Shown: positions 27,550 to 33,030 of the stretch, one piece after another
Layout: each line of letters starts with the position of its first letter
Numbering within the stretch: position 1 is the stretch's first letter
NCBI GenBank assembly: GCA_029263725.1
Contig: JAJUFS010000011.1
Location: 1 to 33,030 of the forward strand
Direction: 5' to 3'
DNA from: Gammaproteobacteria bacterium
Lineage (GTDB): Bacteria > Pseudomonadota > Gammaproteobacteria > Natronospirales > JAJUFS01
Length of the DNA: 33,030 nucleotides
Notes under the pieces: generated by a model
Told to the model about the DNA's origin: nothing
The model's input: the letters and a program-made list of their open reading frames with translations, nothing else
Databases searched by the model: none
Translations under genes and position numbers: made by a program

Positions 27550-28152
27550 ATGAGAATTGTCGACGTCACCAGCGAGAACTTCGAAGAGGCGGCGGCCGTG
27601 CTGGGCGCCGCGTTCAGCGACTACGCCGTTTTCACTTTCGTGCTGCCGCCGGAAACCGCGGACCGGGAGCGCAAGCTGCTGGCGCTGATGCGCTATTACG
27701 CCTGGCGGCGCTTCGTGAGGAGCTGGCCGCTGCTGGCGGTGGAAGAGGATGGGCGCTTGCTCGCCGTGATTGCCGCCAATCCTCCCCATGACGGCACGCC
27801 GCCGCCCGGTGAGGCGGAGGCCGAGCGCGAGCTGGTCGCCGTCATCGGCGAGGAGGCGGAACAGCGCCGCCGCGCCTACGAATCCGCGAGCGGCGGCGGC
27901 TTTCCCGAGGTGCCGAAATTCTTCGTGGGCATGATCGGGGTGCGTCCCGAGGCTCGGGGCCGGGGGCTGGGCAAGGCGCTGATGACGGAAATCCTGCACC
28001 GTTCGCGCGCTCATCCCGAATCGCGCGGCATTGCGCTGTGCACCGAAAGCCGCGACAACCTGCCGTTCTACCGGGCGCTCGGCTTTGATGTCGTCGATCA
28101 TGCCGATGGGCAGATCGAAAGCTGGTCGCTGTGGCGCTACAACGACGGCTGA
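27550..28152 (+). CDS. GNAT-family N-acetyltransferase
   Basis: The 200-residue protein shows the acetyl-CoA-binding motif A of GNAT enzymes, FFVGMIGVRPEARGRGLGKALM (about 125-146), then a motif-B-like SRGIALCTESRDNLPFYRALGFDVVD near the C-terminus. The substrate is unknown and the sequence does not match RimI or aminoglycoside acetyltransferases closely. The central segment HDGTPPPGEAEAERELVAVIGEEAEQRRRAYESASGGG is an unusually charged insertion. It follows the lipoprotein gene by 17 bases on the same strand and has GTAGGCAGG upstream of its ATG. Confidence 0.87.
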   Translation: MRIVDVTSENFEEAAAVLGAAFSDYAVFTFVLPPETADRERKLLALMRYYAWRRFVRSWPLLAVEEDGRLLAVIAANPPHDGTPPPGEAEAERELVAVIGEEAEQRRRAYESASGGGFPEVPKFFVGMIGVRPEARGRGLGKALMTEILHRSRAHPESRGIALCTESRDNLPFYRALGFDVVDHADGQIESWSLWRYNDG

Positions 28153-28200
28153 CCTTGCGGCCGCCGCGCTCGCCGCAGGGCGAGCACGGGGCGGCCGCGC

Positions 28201-28206
28201 TACAAT
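28201..28206 (+). promoter_or_regulatory. Possible -10 element before the small membrane protein gene
   Basis: TACAAT lies 28 bases before the ATG, the same distance as in thiC. No good -35 is seen. A GC-rich nested dyad (GCTCGCC / GGCGAGC inside two GCGGCCGC copies) lies just upstream and may end GNAT transcripts. Confidence 0.35.
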
Positions 28207-28234
28207 CCGCGTTCCTTCCCCCGCGGAGCGTTCC

Positions 28235-28435
28235 ATGAAGGTTCTTCTCGTGCTTCTGCTGTGGGCGCTGCTGCTGGCGCTGTGCTGGCCGCTCGCGCTG
28301 CTGGTGCTCGTGCTCTGGCCGGTCCTGTGGCTGCTGTCCATTCCCTTCCGCATCATCGGCGTGCTGATGGAAGCCCTGCTCGCGTTCGCGCGCGCGCTGT
28401 TGATGCTGCCGGCGCGGCTCCTGGGAGAGCGATGA
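28235..28435 (+). CDS. 66-residue Leu-rich small membrane protein
   Basis: The product is MKVLLVLLLWALLLALCWPL followed by two more hydrophobic stretches and a basic C-terminus (MLPARLLGER). It should span the inner membrane two or three times. I know no family for it. The ATG is preceded by GCGGAGCG. Its TGA overlaps the ATG of the flavoprotein gene (ATGA), so the two are translationally coupled, which makes it more likely to be real. It is missed by the ORF track as a separate gene because the frame is open further upstream. Confidence 0.6.
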   Translation: MKVLLVLLLWALLLALCWPLALLVLVLWPVLWLLSIPFRIIGVLMEALLAFARALLMLPARLLGER

Positions 28436-29670
28436 GCCCACCCCTGGACGCGGCGGTGATCGGCGGCGGCCCCGCCGGACTGATGGCCGCGGAGCGCCTT
28501 GCCGCCGGCGGACTGCAGGTGGAGGTCTTCGATGCCATGCCTTCGGTGGGGCGCAAGTTCCTGCTCGCCGGCATCGGCGGCATGAACATCACCCACTCCG
28601 AACCCTTCGATGATTTCGTTCCGCGTTACCGCGAGCGCGCCGCGGAGTTGCGGCCGCTGCTCGAAGCCTTCGGGCCGGCGGCGCTGCGCGACTGGATCCA
28701 CGGCATTGGCATCGAGACCTTCGTCGGCACGTCGGGGCGCGTGTTCCCGCGCGAGATGAAGGCCGCGCCGCTGTTGCGTGCCTGGCTGGCGCGCCTGCGC
28801 ACGGCCGGCGTGCGCTTTCATCCGCGGCATCGCTGGCTGGGATGGAACGCCGATGGCGGCCTGCGCTTCCTCACGCCCGGCGGCGAACATTCGGTGAACG
28901 CAGGAACGACCGTGCTTGCCCTGGGCGGCGCCAGCTGGCCGCGGCTCGGTTCGGATGCCGCCTGGGTTCCGTTATTGCAGGAAAAAGGCGTGGAGATCGC
29001 GCCCCTGCGGGCCGCGAACTGCGGCTTCGAGATCGCCTGGAGCGAGTTCTTCCGCGCGCGCTTCGCCGGCGTGCCGGTGAAGCCGGTGACGCTGTCATTC
29101 CGCGATGTGAACGGCGAGCATTGCGTCCGTCACGGCGAGTTCGTGGTCACCGCGCACGGCATCGAGGGCTCCCTGGTCTACGCCGTCTCGGCGCCGCTGC
29201 GTGATGCATTGGAGCGCGACGGACAGGTGCGCATTACGCTGGACCTTGCGCCGGGACGCAGCGAGACGGCGCTGCGCAACGCATTGGCAGCACCGCGCAA
29301 GGGCCGTTCGCTGTCGGAACACCTGCGGCGGCGCGCGGGCATCCATGGCGTGAAGGCGGCGCTGCTGCGTGAGGCGCAACCAGAGCTGCCAGCCGATGCC
29401 GGCGAGCTTGCTCAGCTCATCAAGTCATTGCCGCTGCTCATCACCGCGGCCCGGCCCGTCAAGGAAGCGATCAGCACCGCGGGCGGCATTTCCTTCACGG
29501 CGATCGACGGGAACATGATGCTCAAGGACTTGCCGGGCGTGTTCGTTGCCGGCGAGATGCTCGACTGGGAAGCGCCGACCGGCGGCTACCTGCTGACGGC
29601 GTGTTTCGCGACGGGCTACGCGGCCGGCGAGGGCGCGTTGCGCTGGAGACGGATGACGCCGGAAGCCTGA
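28432..29670 (+). CDS. FAD-dependent oxidoreductase of the HI0933/BaiN family
   Basis: The 412-residue flavoprotein has the N-terminal FAD-binding VIGGGPAGLMAAERLAAGGLQVEVFDAMPSVGRKFLLAG in two parts, then GIGGMNITHSEP, VGTSGRVFPREMKAAPLLRAWL and the C-terminal ISTAGGISFTAIDGNMMLKDLPGVFVAGEMLDWEAPTGGYLLTACFATG, where a Gly-Asp-like step closes on FAD. This matches the HI0933-like group (including BaiN and the TIGR03862 set), whose roles are mostly unknown. The start is ATG 28432, inside the stop of the small membrane protein; the longer ORF in the track runs antiparallel to nothing and lacks homology. No redox partner gene is adjacent. Confidence 0.88.
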   Translation: MSPPLDAAVIGGGPAGLMAAERLAAGGLQVEVFDAMPSVGRKFLLAGIGGMNITHSEPFDDFVPRYRERAAELRPLLEAFGPAALRDWIHGIGIETFVGTSGRVFPREMKAAPLLRAWLARLRTAGVRFHPRHRWLGWNADGGLRFLTPGGEHSVNAGTTVLALGGASWPRLGSDAAWVPLLQEKGVEIAPLRAANCGFEIAWSEFFRARFAGVPVKPVTLSFRDVNGEHCVRHGEFVVTAHGIEGSLVYAVSAPLRDALERDGQVRITLDLAPGRSETALRNALAAPRKGRSLSEHLRRRAGIHGVKAALLREAQPELPADAGELAQLIKSLPLLITAARPVKEAISTAGGISFTAIDGNMMLKDLPGVFVAGEMLDWEAPTGGYLLTACFATGYAAGEGALRWRRMTPEA

Positions 29671-29686
29671 GCTTCCGGCGCGTACA

Positions 29687-29956
29687 TCAGTTCAGCCGGT
29701 CGCGCCCGGGAAGGTCGCTGTCGGAGAAGCGCGTGTCCTGCTCCCAGCGGGAAAGTTCCTCCTCGGCCTCCTTGCGCGACTTGCCATAGGTTTCCTGGAT
29801 GGCGCCGAGCAGCTTGTCGCGGTTGCCCTCGATGCGGTCCAGGTTGTCGTCGGTGAGATCGCCCCAGCGCTCCTTGATCCTGCCCTTGAACTGTTTCCAG
29901 TTGCCCTTGGCGATGTCCCAGTTGGCGCTGCGGGACTGATTGGATTGCTCTCGCAT
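29687..29956 (-). CDS. CsbD-family stress protein (copy 1)
   Basis: This 89-residue hydrophilic protein carries the CsbD domain: NWDIAKGNWKQFKGRIKERWGDLTDDNLDRIEGNRDKLLGAIQETYGKSRKEAEEEL, in order. CsbD proteins are small helical proteins induced by general stress (sigma-B in Bacillus, RpoS-type in proteobacteria), with unclear biochemical role. It is convergent with the flavoprotein gene (16 bases apart) and diverges from the Crp-type regulator. GGAG lies at the right distance from the ATG. It is one of three CsbD genes within 2 kb. Confidence 0.9.
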   Translation of the reverse strand: MREQSNQSRSANWDIAKGNWKQFKGRIKERWGDLTDDNLDRIEGNRDKLLGAIQETYGKSRKEAEEELSRWEQDTRFSDSDLPGRDRLN

Positions 29957-30257
29957 GTGGTTCTCCGCGGTGTGAGTTCCTGTTCATGGAACCCTTGTTC
30001 GGGCAGTCCGCGCAAATCATGAAACTGCTGAAGGCAAGGTGCTCAACGGCAAAGCGCGCCAGGGCGATTTGTGTCGGCCTGTGGCGACAGCGATGAGCGT
30101 GTAGCCCCCTCGATTGCACAAAATAATCAGAATTAGCACCGATGAAATATATACGCTGAAACGCTCAAGCTTTGTCTCCGGCGGCGGTTGCGTTTCTGTC
30201 ATCACACCTCGCGCAAGGTCGTGTCCTTGCGTGGAACCGGAAAAGGTGGAGGCTTCA
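29957..30257. promoter_or_regulatory. 301-base divergent intergenic region between csbD copy 1 and the Crp-type gene
   Basis: The gap holds an AT-rich island (about 30108-30160, with TATATA at 30148-30153) inside otherwise GC-rich DNA, the likely site of promoters. I see no convincing -35 and no classic Fnr or Crp box. The ORF track's longer start at 30114 reads through this region but has no protein-like sequence. Confidence 0.4.
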
Positions 30258-31076
30258 ATGCTTCGCAGAAACCTTCTGCAGGAGAACGCCGTGCTCGCGG
30301 CCATGAGCGCCAGGGACAGCGAACTGATACGAGCCATGCTCGAACCCGTGACGTTGCATGCCGGCGACACGCTCTATGAACCGCGCCGGCCGCTGCGCGA
30401 CATTTACTTCCCCGTCAGCGCGTCCATTGCGCTGCTTCTTGCCGCCGAGGAGGACTCGGCGGGCATTGCCATGGTCGGCAACGACGGCATGCTCGGCACC
30501 GGCCTGATGCTGGGCGTGGAGATCGCCGCCAGCCGTGCCGTGGTGGTCAGCGCCGGCGATGCCTATCGCATTGCGGGCAACCGCCTCAAGGCGGTCGCGG
30601 AAGAATCCCCGGAGCTGCGCATGCTGTTCCTGCGCTGCGCGCACCTGCTCACCCTGCAGGCAGCGCTCACCGCGGTATGCAACCGGCGGCACCTGGTGAA
30701 ACAGCAGCTGTGCCGCTGGCTGTCATGGATGATCGATCACACCCCTTCCTGGGATCTTTACGTCACCCACAGCGCGATTGCGGTCAGTCTCGGCGTGCGT
30801 CGCGAGGCGATCACGGAAGCGCTCGGGAAACTGCAGGACGCAGGCGCGGTCGCCTGTTCACGCGGGCGCATCTCGGTGCTCGAGCCGCGGCTGCTGCACC
30901 AGGGCGCGTGCAGCTGCTATTCGCTGCTCAAGGCCGAGCATGGACGCCTGCTGGGGATGGATGCCGGCGAGGATCAGTGCGAGCCGCCGGAATCGCGGCC
31001 GCGCTCCAGCGTCTCCAGGTTGGCCTTGACGAACGCGTCGACCTCGGCTTCGGCCTGGGCGCGATCCAGCCCGTAA
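30258..31076 (+). CDS. Crp/Fnr-family transcriptional regulator
   Basis: From ATG 30258 (272 residues, GGAGG five bases upstream) there is an N-terminal cyclic-nucleotide-binding-type barrel (VTLHAGDTLYEPRRPLRDIYFPVSASIALL, then GNDGMLGTGLMLGVEIAASRAVVVSAGDAYRI) and a C-terminal helix-turn-helix (THSAIAVSLGVRREAITEALGKLQDAGAV). It lacks the cAMP-binding RS-A signature of Crp and the N-terminal Cys cluster of Fnr, so its ligand is unknown. The last 35 or so residues (after CYSLLKAEHGRLLGM) are low-complexity and read antisense through the 3' end of a CsbD gene for 103 bases. It lies between CsbD genes and may regulate them; that is inference. Confidence 0.85.
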   Translation: MLRRNLLQENAVLAAMSARDSELIRAMLEPVTLHAGDTLYEPRRPLRDIYFPVSASIALLLAAEEDSAGIAMVGNDGMLGTGLMLGVEIAASRAVVVSAGDAYRIAGNRLKAVAEESPELRMLFLRCAHLLTLQAALTAVCNRRHLVKQQLCRWLSWMIDHTPSWDLYVTHSAIAVSLGVRREAITEALGKLQDAGAVACSRGRISVLEPRLLHQGACSCYSLLKAEHGRLLGMDAGEDQCEPPESRPRSSVSRLALTNASTSASAWARSSP

Positions 31077-31243
31077 ACCTTCTGCAGCTTGCCGGCCAGC
31101 TTCTCGTGGCGGCCGGCGATTTCCTCGATCTCGTCGCGCGTCAGCCGGCCCCAGCGCTGGCGCGCGGCGCCTTTCAGGATGGTCCAGTTGCCGGCAAGGC
31201 GAGACCGCAGCCCGACATGTGGTGGTGGTTCGCGCATCGTCAT
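30974..31243 (-). CDS. CsbD-family protein (copy 2)
   Basis: The 89-residue product includes GLRSRLAGNWTILKGAARQRWGRLTRDEIEEIAGRHEKLAGKLQKVYGLDRAQAEAEVDAFVKANLETL, a CsbD domain more diverged than copy 3. ATG 31243 lies one base after the stop of copy 3 (TGA C ATG), so they form a coupled operon; ATG 31237 is an alternative. The ORF track's longer start is antisense and non-homologous. Its 3' 103 bases overlap, antisense, the end of the Crp-type gene. Confidence 0.85.
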   Translation of the reverse strand: MTMREPPPHVGLRSRLAGNWTILKGAARQRWGRLTRDEIEEIAGRHEKLAGKLQKVYGLDRAQAEAEVDAFVKANLETLERGRDSGGSH

Positions 31244-31244
31244 G

Positions 31245-31577
31245 TCAATGCCGGGTGGGATGATCGCCGGTTTCGTTGCCGCTGCCGTACTCGCGCATGC
31301 GCTCGGTGGGTCCGCGGCCGCTGGCGCCGGCCACGCTCCTGCCGCCTTCCTCGAACTCGCGGACCTGCGCTTCGGCGGCTTCGGCATCAAGGCCGTACAT
31401 GCGCTGCAATTCTTCCAGCAGCTTTTCGCGCCGGCCGGCGATGCCTTGCACCTGCTCGTCGCTCAGCTGGTTCCAGCGCGCCTGTATCTTGCCCTTGAAG
31501 GTCTCCCAGTTGTTGCCGGCCTCGTCCCAGTTCATGTTCTGGCGGCGCTGCTCGTTGGAATCGATGCGGTTCTTCAT
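31245..31577 (-). CDS. CsbD-family protein (copy 3)
   Basis: The 110-residue protein has NMNWDEAGNNWETFKGKIQARWNQLSDEQVQGIAGRREKLLEELQRMYGLDAEAAEAQVREFEEG, a full CsbD domain (residues about 14-78), plus a 30-residue Gly/Arg-rich tail. The N-terminus (MKNRIDSNEQRRQ) is basic. It is the first gene of a two-gene minus-strand operon with copy 2. Three CsbD copies in one locus suggests expansion. The 91 bases upstream, up to the next gene, are moderately AT-rich and hold no motif I can name. Confidence 0.9.
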   Translation of the reverse strand: MKNRIDSNEQRRQNMNWDEAGNNWETFKGKIQARWNQLSDEQVQGIAGRREKLLEELQRMYGLDAEAAEAQVREFEEGGRSVAGASGRGPTERMREYGSGNETGDHPTRH

Positions 31578-31668
31578 GTGCCGATTGCTCCGATCACCTT
31601 AGTCATCCGCAATCTAGCCGCCGCCCCGTATTCGACCCATTCCGAATTGCCATTAGGGGAAAGACCAT

Positions 31669-32331
31669 TCACTCACGCAGAAGGTAACGGCCGGTGAAGC
31701 TCACGTTCCTGCCGCCGCAGCGTCCGCTGTCCTTCACATCCAGCGCCGCGCCGGCAAGCCGCATCTCGATGCGGCAGGCAGGATCGTTGCTGTCGTCCCC
31801 GAGCGCCTTCGCGTCGTAGAGCAGCATTCCCTCGCGTGGCGAAAGCACGGCCTCGAACTCGCCGAAGTTCATCGCGAGCTCGCTCACCTGGTAGCTTGCC
31901 TCGCCGCGCACCCGGTAGCCGTTTTCCGTTGCGATGATCACGATGCCCGCCTCGCGCGCGCCGCCATCCCGCAGGACCCAGTGGCCGGCCCAGGCGGCGA
32001 CAGGCCGTAGCGTCAGCGTGAGGCCGTCGGCGGGAAAGCGCGAGGCTTGATCGCAATCGAAGAGCTCGAGCCACGCCGCCTCGTATTCCAGTGCGACCGC
32101 CACGGTGACGCCGCAGCGCTCGAAGCGGCCGTGATGCAGCCGAGCGGGCAGGGCGAGATCATCGAGATCGCGCACCTCGATGTCCTCGCTCGCGGCAAGG
32201 TCAGCGGTGTGGCTGCCATGACTCACGCGGACGCGGTCAGCCGCCGCCTTGATGCGCCAGTCGACGCCGGCGTGCTGCAGCTCGAACTGGTGGGTATCGG
32301 CAAGGAACAGGAAAATAAGCGCCGTGATCAT
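31669..32331 (-). CDS. Exported or anchored protein of unknown function
   Basis: The 220-residue product begins with a short hydrophobic segment (MITALIFLFLADTHQF), a weak signal peptide or anchor, then a beta-rich domain (GVDWRIKAAADRVRVSHGSH, LTLTLRPVAAWAGHWVLRDGG). Four Cys residues (RCGV, FDCD, ACRIE, RCGG) could form two disulfides in the periplasm. I do not recognise the family. ATG 32331 has GAGGAG seven bases upstream. It is on the same strand as the csbD pair, 91 bases apart, but diverges from the SRPBCC gene. Confidence 0.65.
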   Translation of the reverse strand: MITALIFLFLADTHQFELQHAGVDWRIKAAADRVRVSHGSHTADLAASEDIEVRDLDDLALPARLHHGRFERCGVTVAVALEYEAAWLELFDCDQASRFPADGLTLTLRPVAAWAGHWVLRDGGAREAGIVIIATENGYRVRGEASYQVSELAMNFGEFEAVLSPREGMLLYDAKALGDDSNDPACRIEMRLAGAALDVKDSGRCGGRNVSFTGRYLLRE

Positions 32332-32453
32332 CGCCAGGCTCCTCGAATGAACAGGCGGCGCAGGCTAGCAGGCGGCGAGCCCCGGGAAAGTCAGGGGCTG
32401 CCGGAATCGGCGTTGCCTCGGTACCATCTGGCAAAAAAAGGAGGAAGGCCGCC

Positions 32454-32855
32454 GTGCATGAAGTTCGTCATCTTTCCGTCAGCATTGCCTGCCCGCCGCA
32501 GCGGGTCTACGAGTACGCCGCCGATCCCGCCAATCTCGCGCACTGGGCGAGCGGCGTGGGCGCGAGCATCCACCAGGAGGACGGTCGCTGGCTGGTGGAC
32601 GTGCCGGACGGCACCCAGGCGGAAATCCGCTTCACCCCGCGCAACAGCCACGGCATTCTCGATCACGAAGTGATACTCGCGGATGGCAGCGTGGTGCCCG
32701 TGCCGATGCGGGTCGTCGCCAACGGCAAGGGCGCGGAAATCATCTTCACGCTGTTCCGCCTGCCCGGCATGAGCGAGGCGGAGGTGGAGCGTGATCTCGC
32801 GACGATACGAGAGGATCTCGGCAGGCTGAAGCGGATACTGGAGGAAGGCCGGTAA
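32454..32855 (+). CDS. SRPBCC-family (START/polyketide-cyclase-like) protein
   Basis: The 133-residue protein has the SRPBCC pattern: HLSVSIACPPQRVYEYAADPANLAHWASGV at the start, a central antiparallel sheet (RWLVDVPDGTQAEIRFTPRNSHGILDHEVIL), and a long C-terminal helix (EAEVERDLATIREDLGRLKRILEEGR). Such proteins bind hydrophobic ligands in a deep pocket; the ligand is unknown. The GTG start is supported by GGAGG nine bases upstream and by the family N-terminus; a nearby ATG is in another frame. It is followed by an A-rich stretch and no clear terminator. Confidence 0.82.
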   Translation: MHEVRHLSVSIACPPQRVYEYAADPANLAHWASGVGASIHQEDGRWLVDVPDGTQAEIRFTPRNSHGILDHEVILADGSVVPVPMRVVANGKGAEIIFTLFRLPGMSEAEVERDLATIREDLGRLKRILEEGR

Positions 32856-32967
32856 AAAAAAGGTTCTTCACGGATTAGCGGGGCCCGTGAGATATAGAAA
32901 GCGGCGCTCCTTCGGATAGATTTGGAAGGGACACGACTCCAATCCACTTCTGCGAAGGACCGCCGCC

Positions 32968-33030
32968 ATGGCAGAGCCTAAAGTGCTTTCCCTGTTCTGG
33001 GAAGGCTTCGAACTTCACGATGTCCATGAA
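32968..33030 (+). CDS. 5' end of an unidentified gene (cut by the window edge)
   Basis: The ATG begins MAEPKVLSLFWEGFELHDVH and the frame is open to the end of the window. AAGGA lies about ten bases upstream. Twenty-one residues are too few to name a family. It is likely to be transcribed separately from the SRPBCC gene, 112 bases away. Confidence 0.5.
   Translation, partial: MAEPKVLSLFWEGFELHDVHE

Noticed and set aside
30114-30257. N-terminal extension of the Crp-type gene from 30114
   Set aside because: The extension lies in the AT-rich intergenic region and its residues are not protein-like; ATG 30258 has a good ribosome-binding site.

Overview
The window is a GC-rich (roughly two-thirds G+C by eye), densely packed chromosomal segment of a Gram-negative bacterium. 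Kdo/heptose LPS-core genes, an HX4E LpxL acyltransferase, TolC, a TonB-dependent receptor and the waaA / tolC / Pcm-like / thiC neighbourhood point to a gammaproteobacterium, perhaps of the Xanthomonadales/Nevskiales/Steroidobacterales type. The genus cannot be fixed from sequence alone. I see no rRNA, tRNA, CRISPR array, insertion sequence or prophage.

Region 1 (1-11249) is an envelope-polysaccharide island. It holds an O-antigen-ligase/GT2 glycosyltransferase fusion; two adjacent CDP-glycerol-glycerophosphotransferase-like genes and a heptosyltransferase-like GT9 gene on the minus strand; then a Kdo kinase (kdkA), a KpsS/KpsC-like capsule-type protein, lpxL, hldE and waaA. Together these cover lipid A acylation, ADP-heptose supply, Kdo transfer, Kdo phosphorylation and outer-core or polymer assembly. 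A short coding-like remnant and a perfect bidirectional terminator separate waaA from tolC.

Region 2 (11250-15771) has a minus-strand group (Pcm-like methyltransferase, rhodanese, tolC with its own promoter) divergent from thiC. The Pcm-like protein lacks the usual TISQP active-site segment, and no TPP riboswitch is visible before thiC.

Region 3 (15772-20427) is accessory: a VOC protein, a DUF998-like membrane protein behind a 24-codon upstream ORF, an SDR, a full-length TipA-type MerR regulator, a SAM methyltransferase, and a second MerR that keeps the DNA-binding half but has lost the TipAS ligand domain.

Region 4 (20428-29670) has a TonB-dependent receptor, a CDF metal exporter flanked by an inverted intergenic repeat, a soluble pyrophosphatase (ppa) divergent from a membrane ion-pumping pyrophosphatase (hppA, K+-dependent type by its GNTTAA motif), a lipoprotein, a GNAT acetyltransferase, a tiny Leu-rich membrane protein and a BaiN-type flavoprotein.

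Region 5 (29671-33030) has three CsbD-family stress-protein genes around a Crp/Fnr-type regulator whose 3' end runs antisense into one of them, then an exported unknown, a SRPBCC protein and the start of an unidentified gene.

No clearly new system stands out. The best candidates for a second look are the ligase-GT2 fusion with its glycerophosphotransferase pair, the TipA-type pair around a methyltransferase, and the Crp-CsbD cluster.
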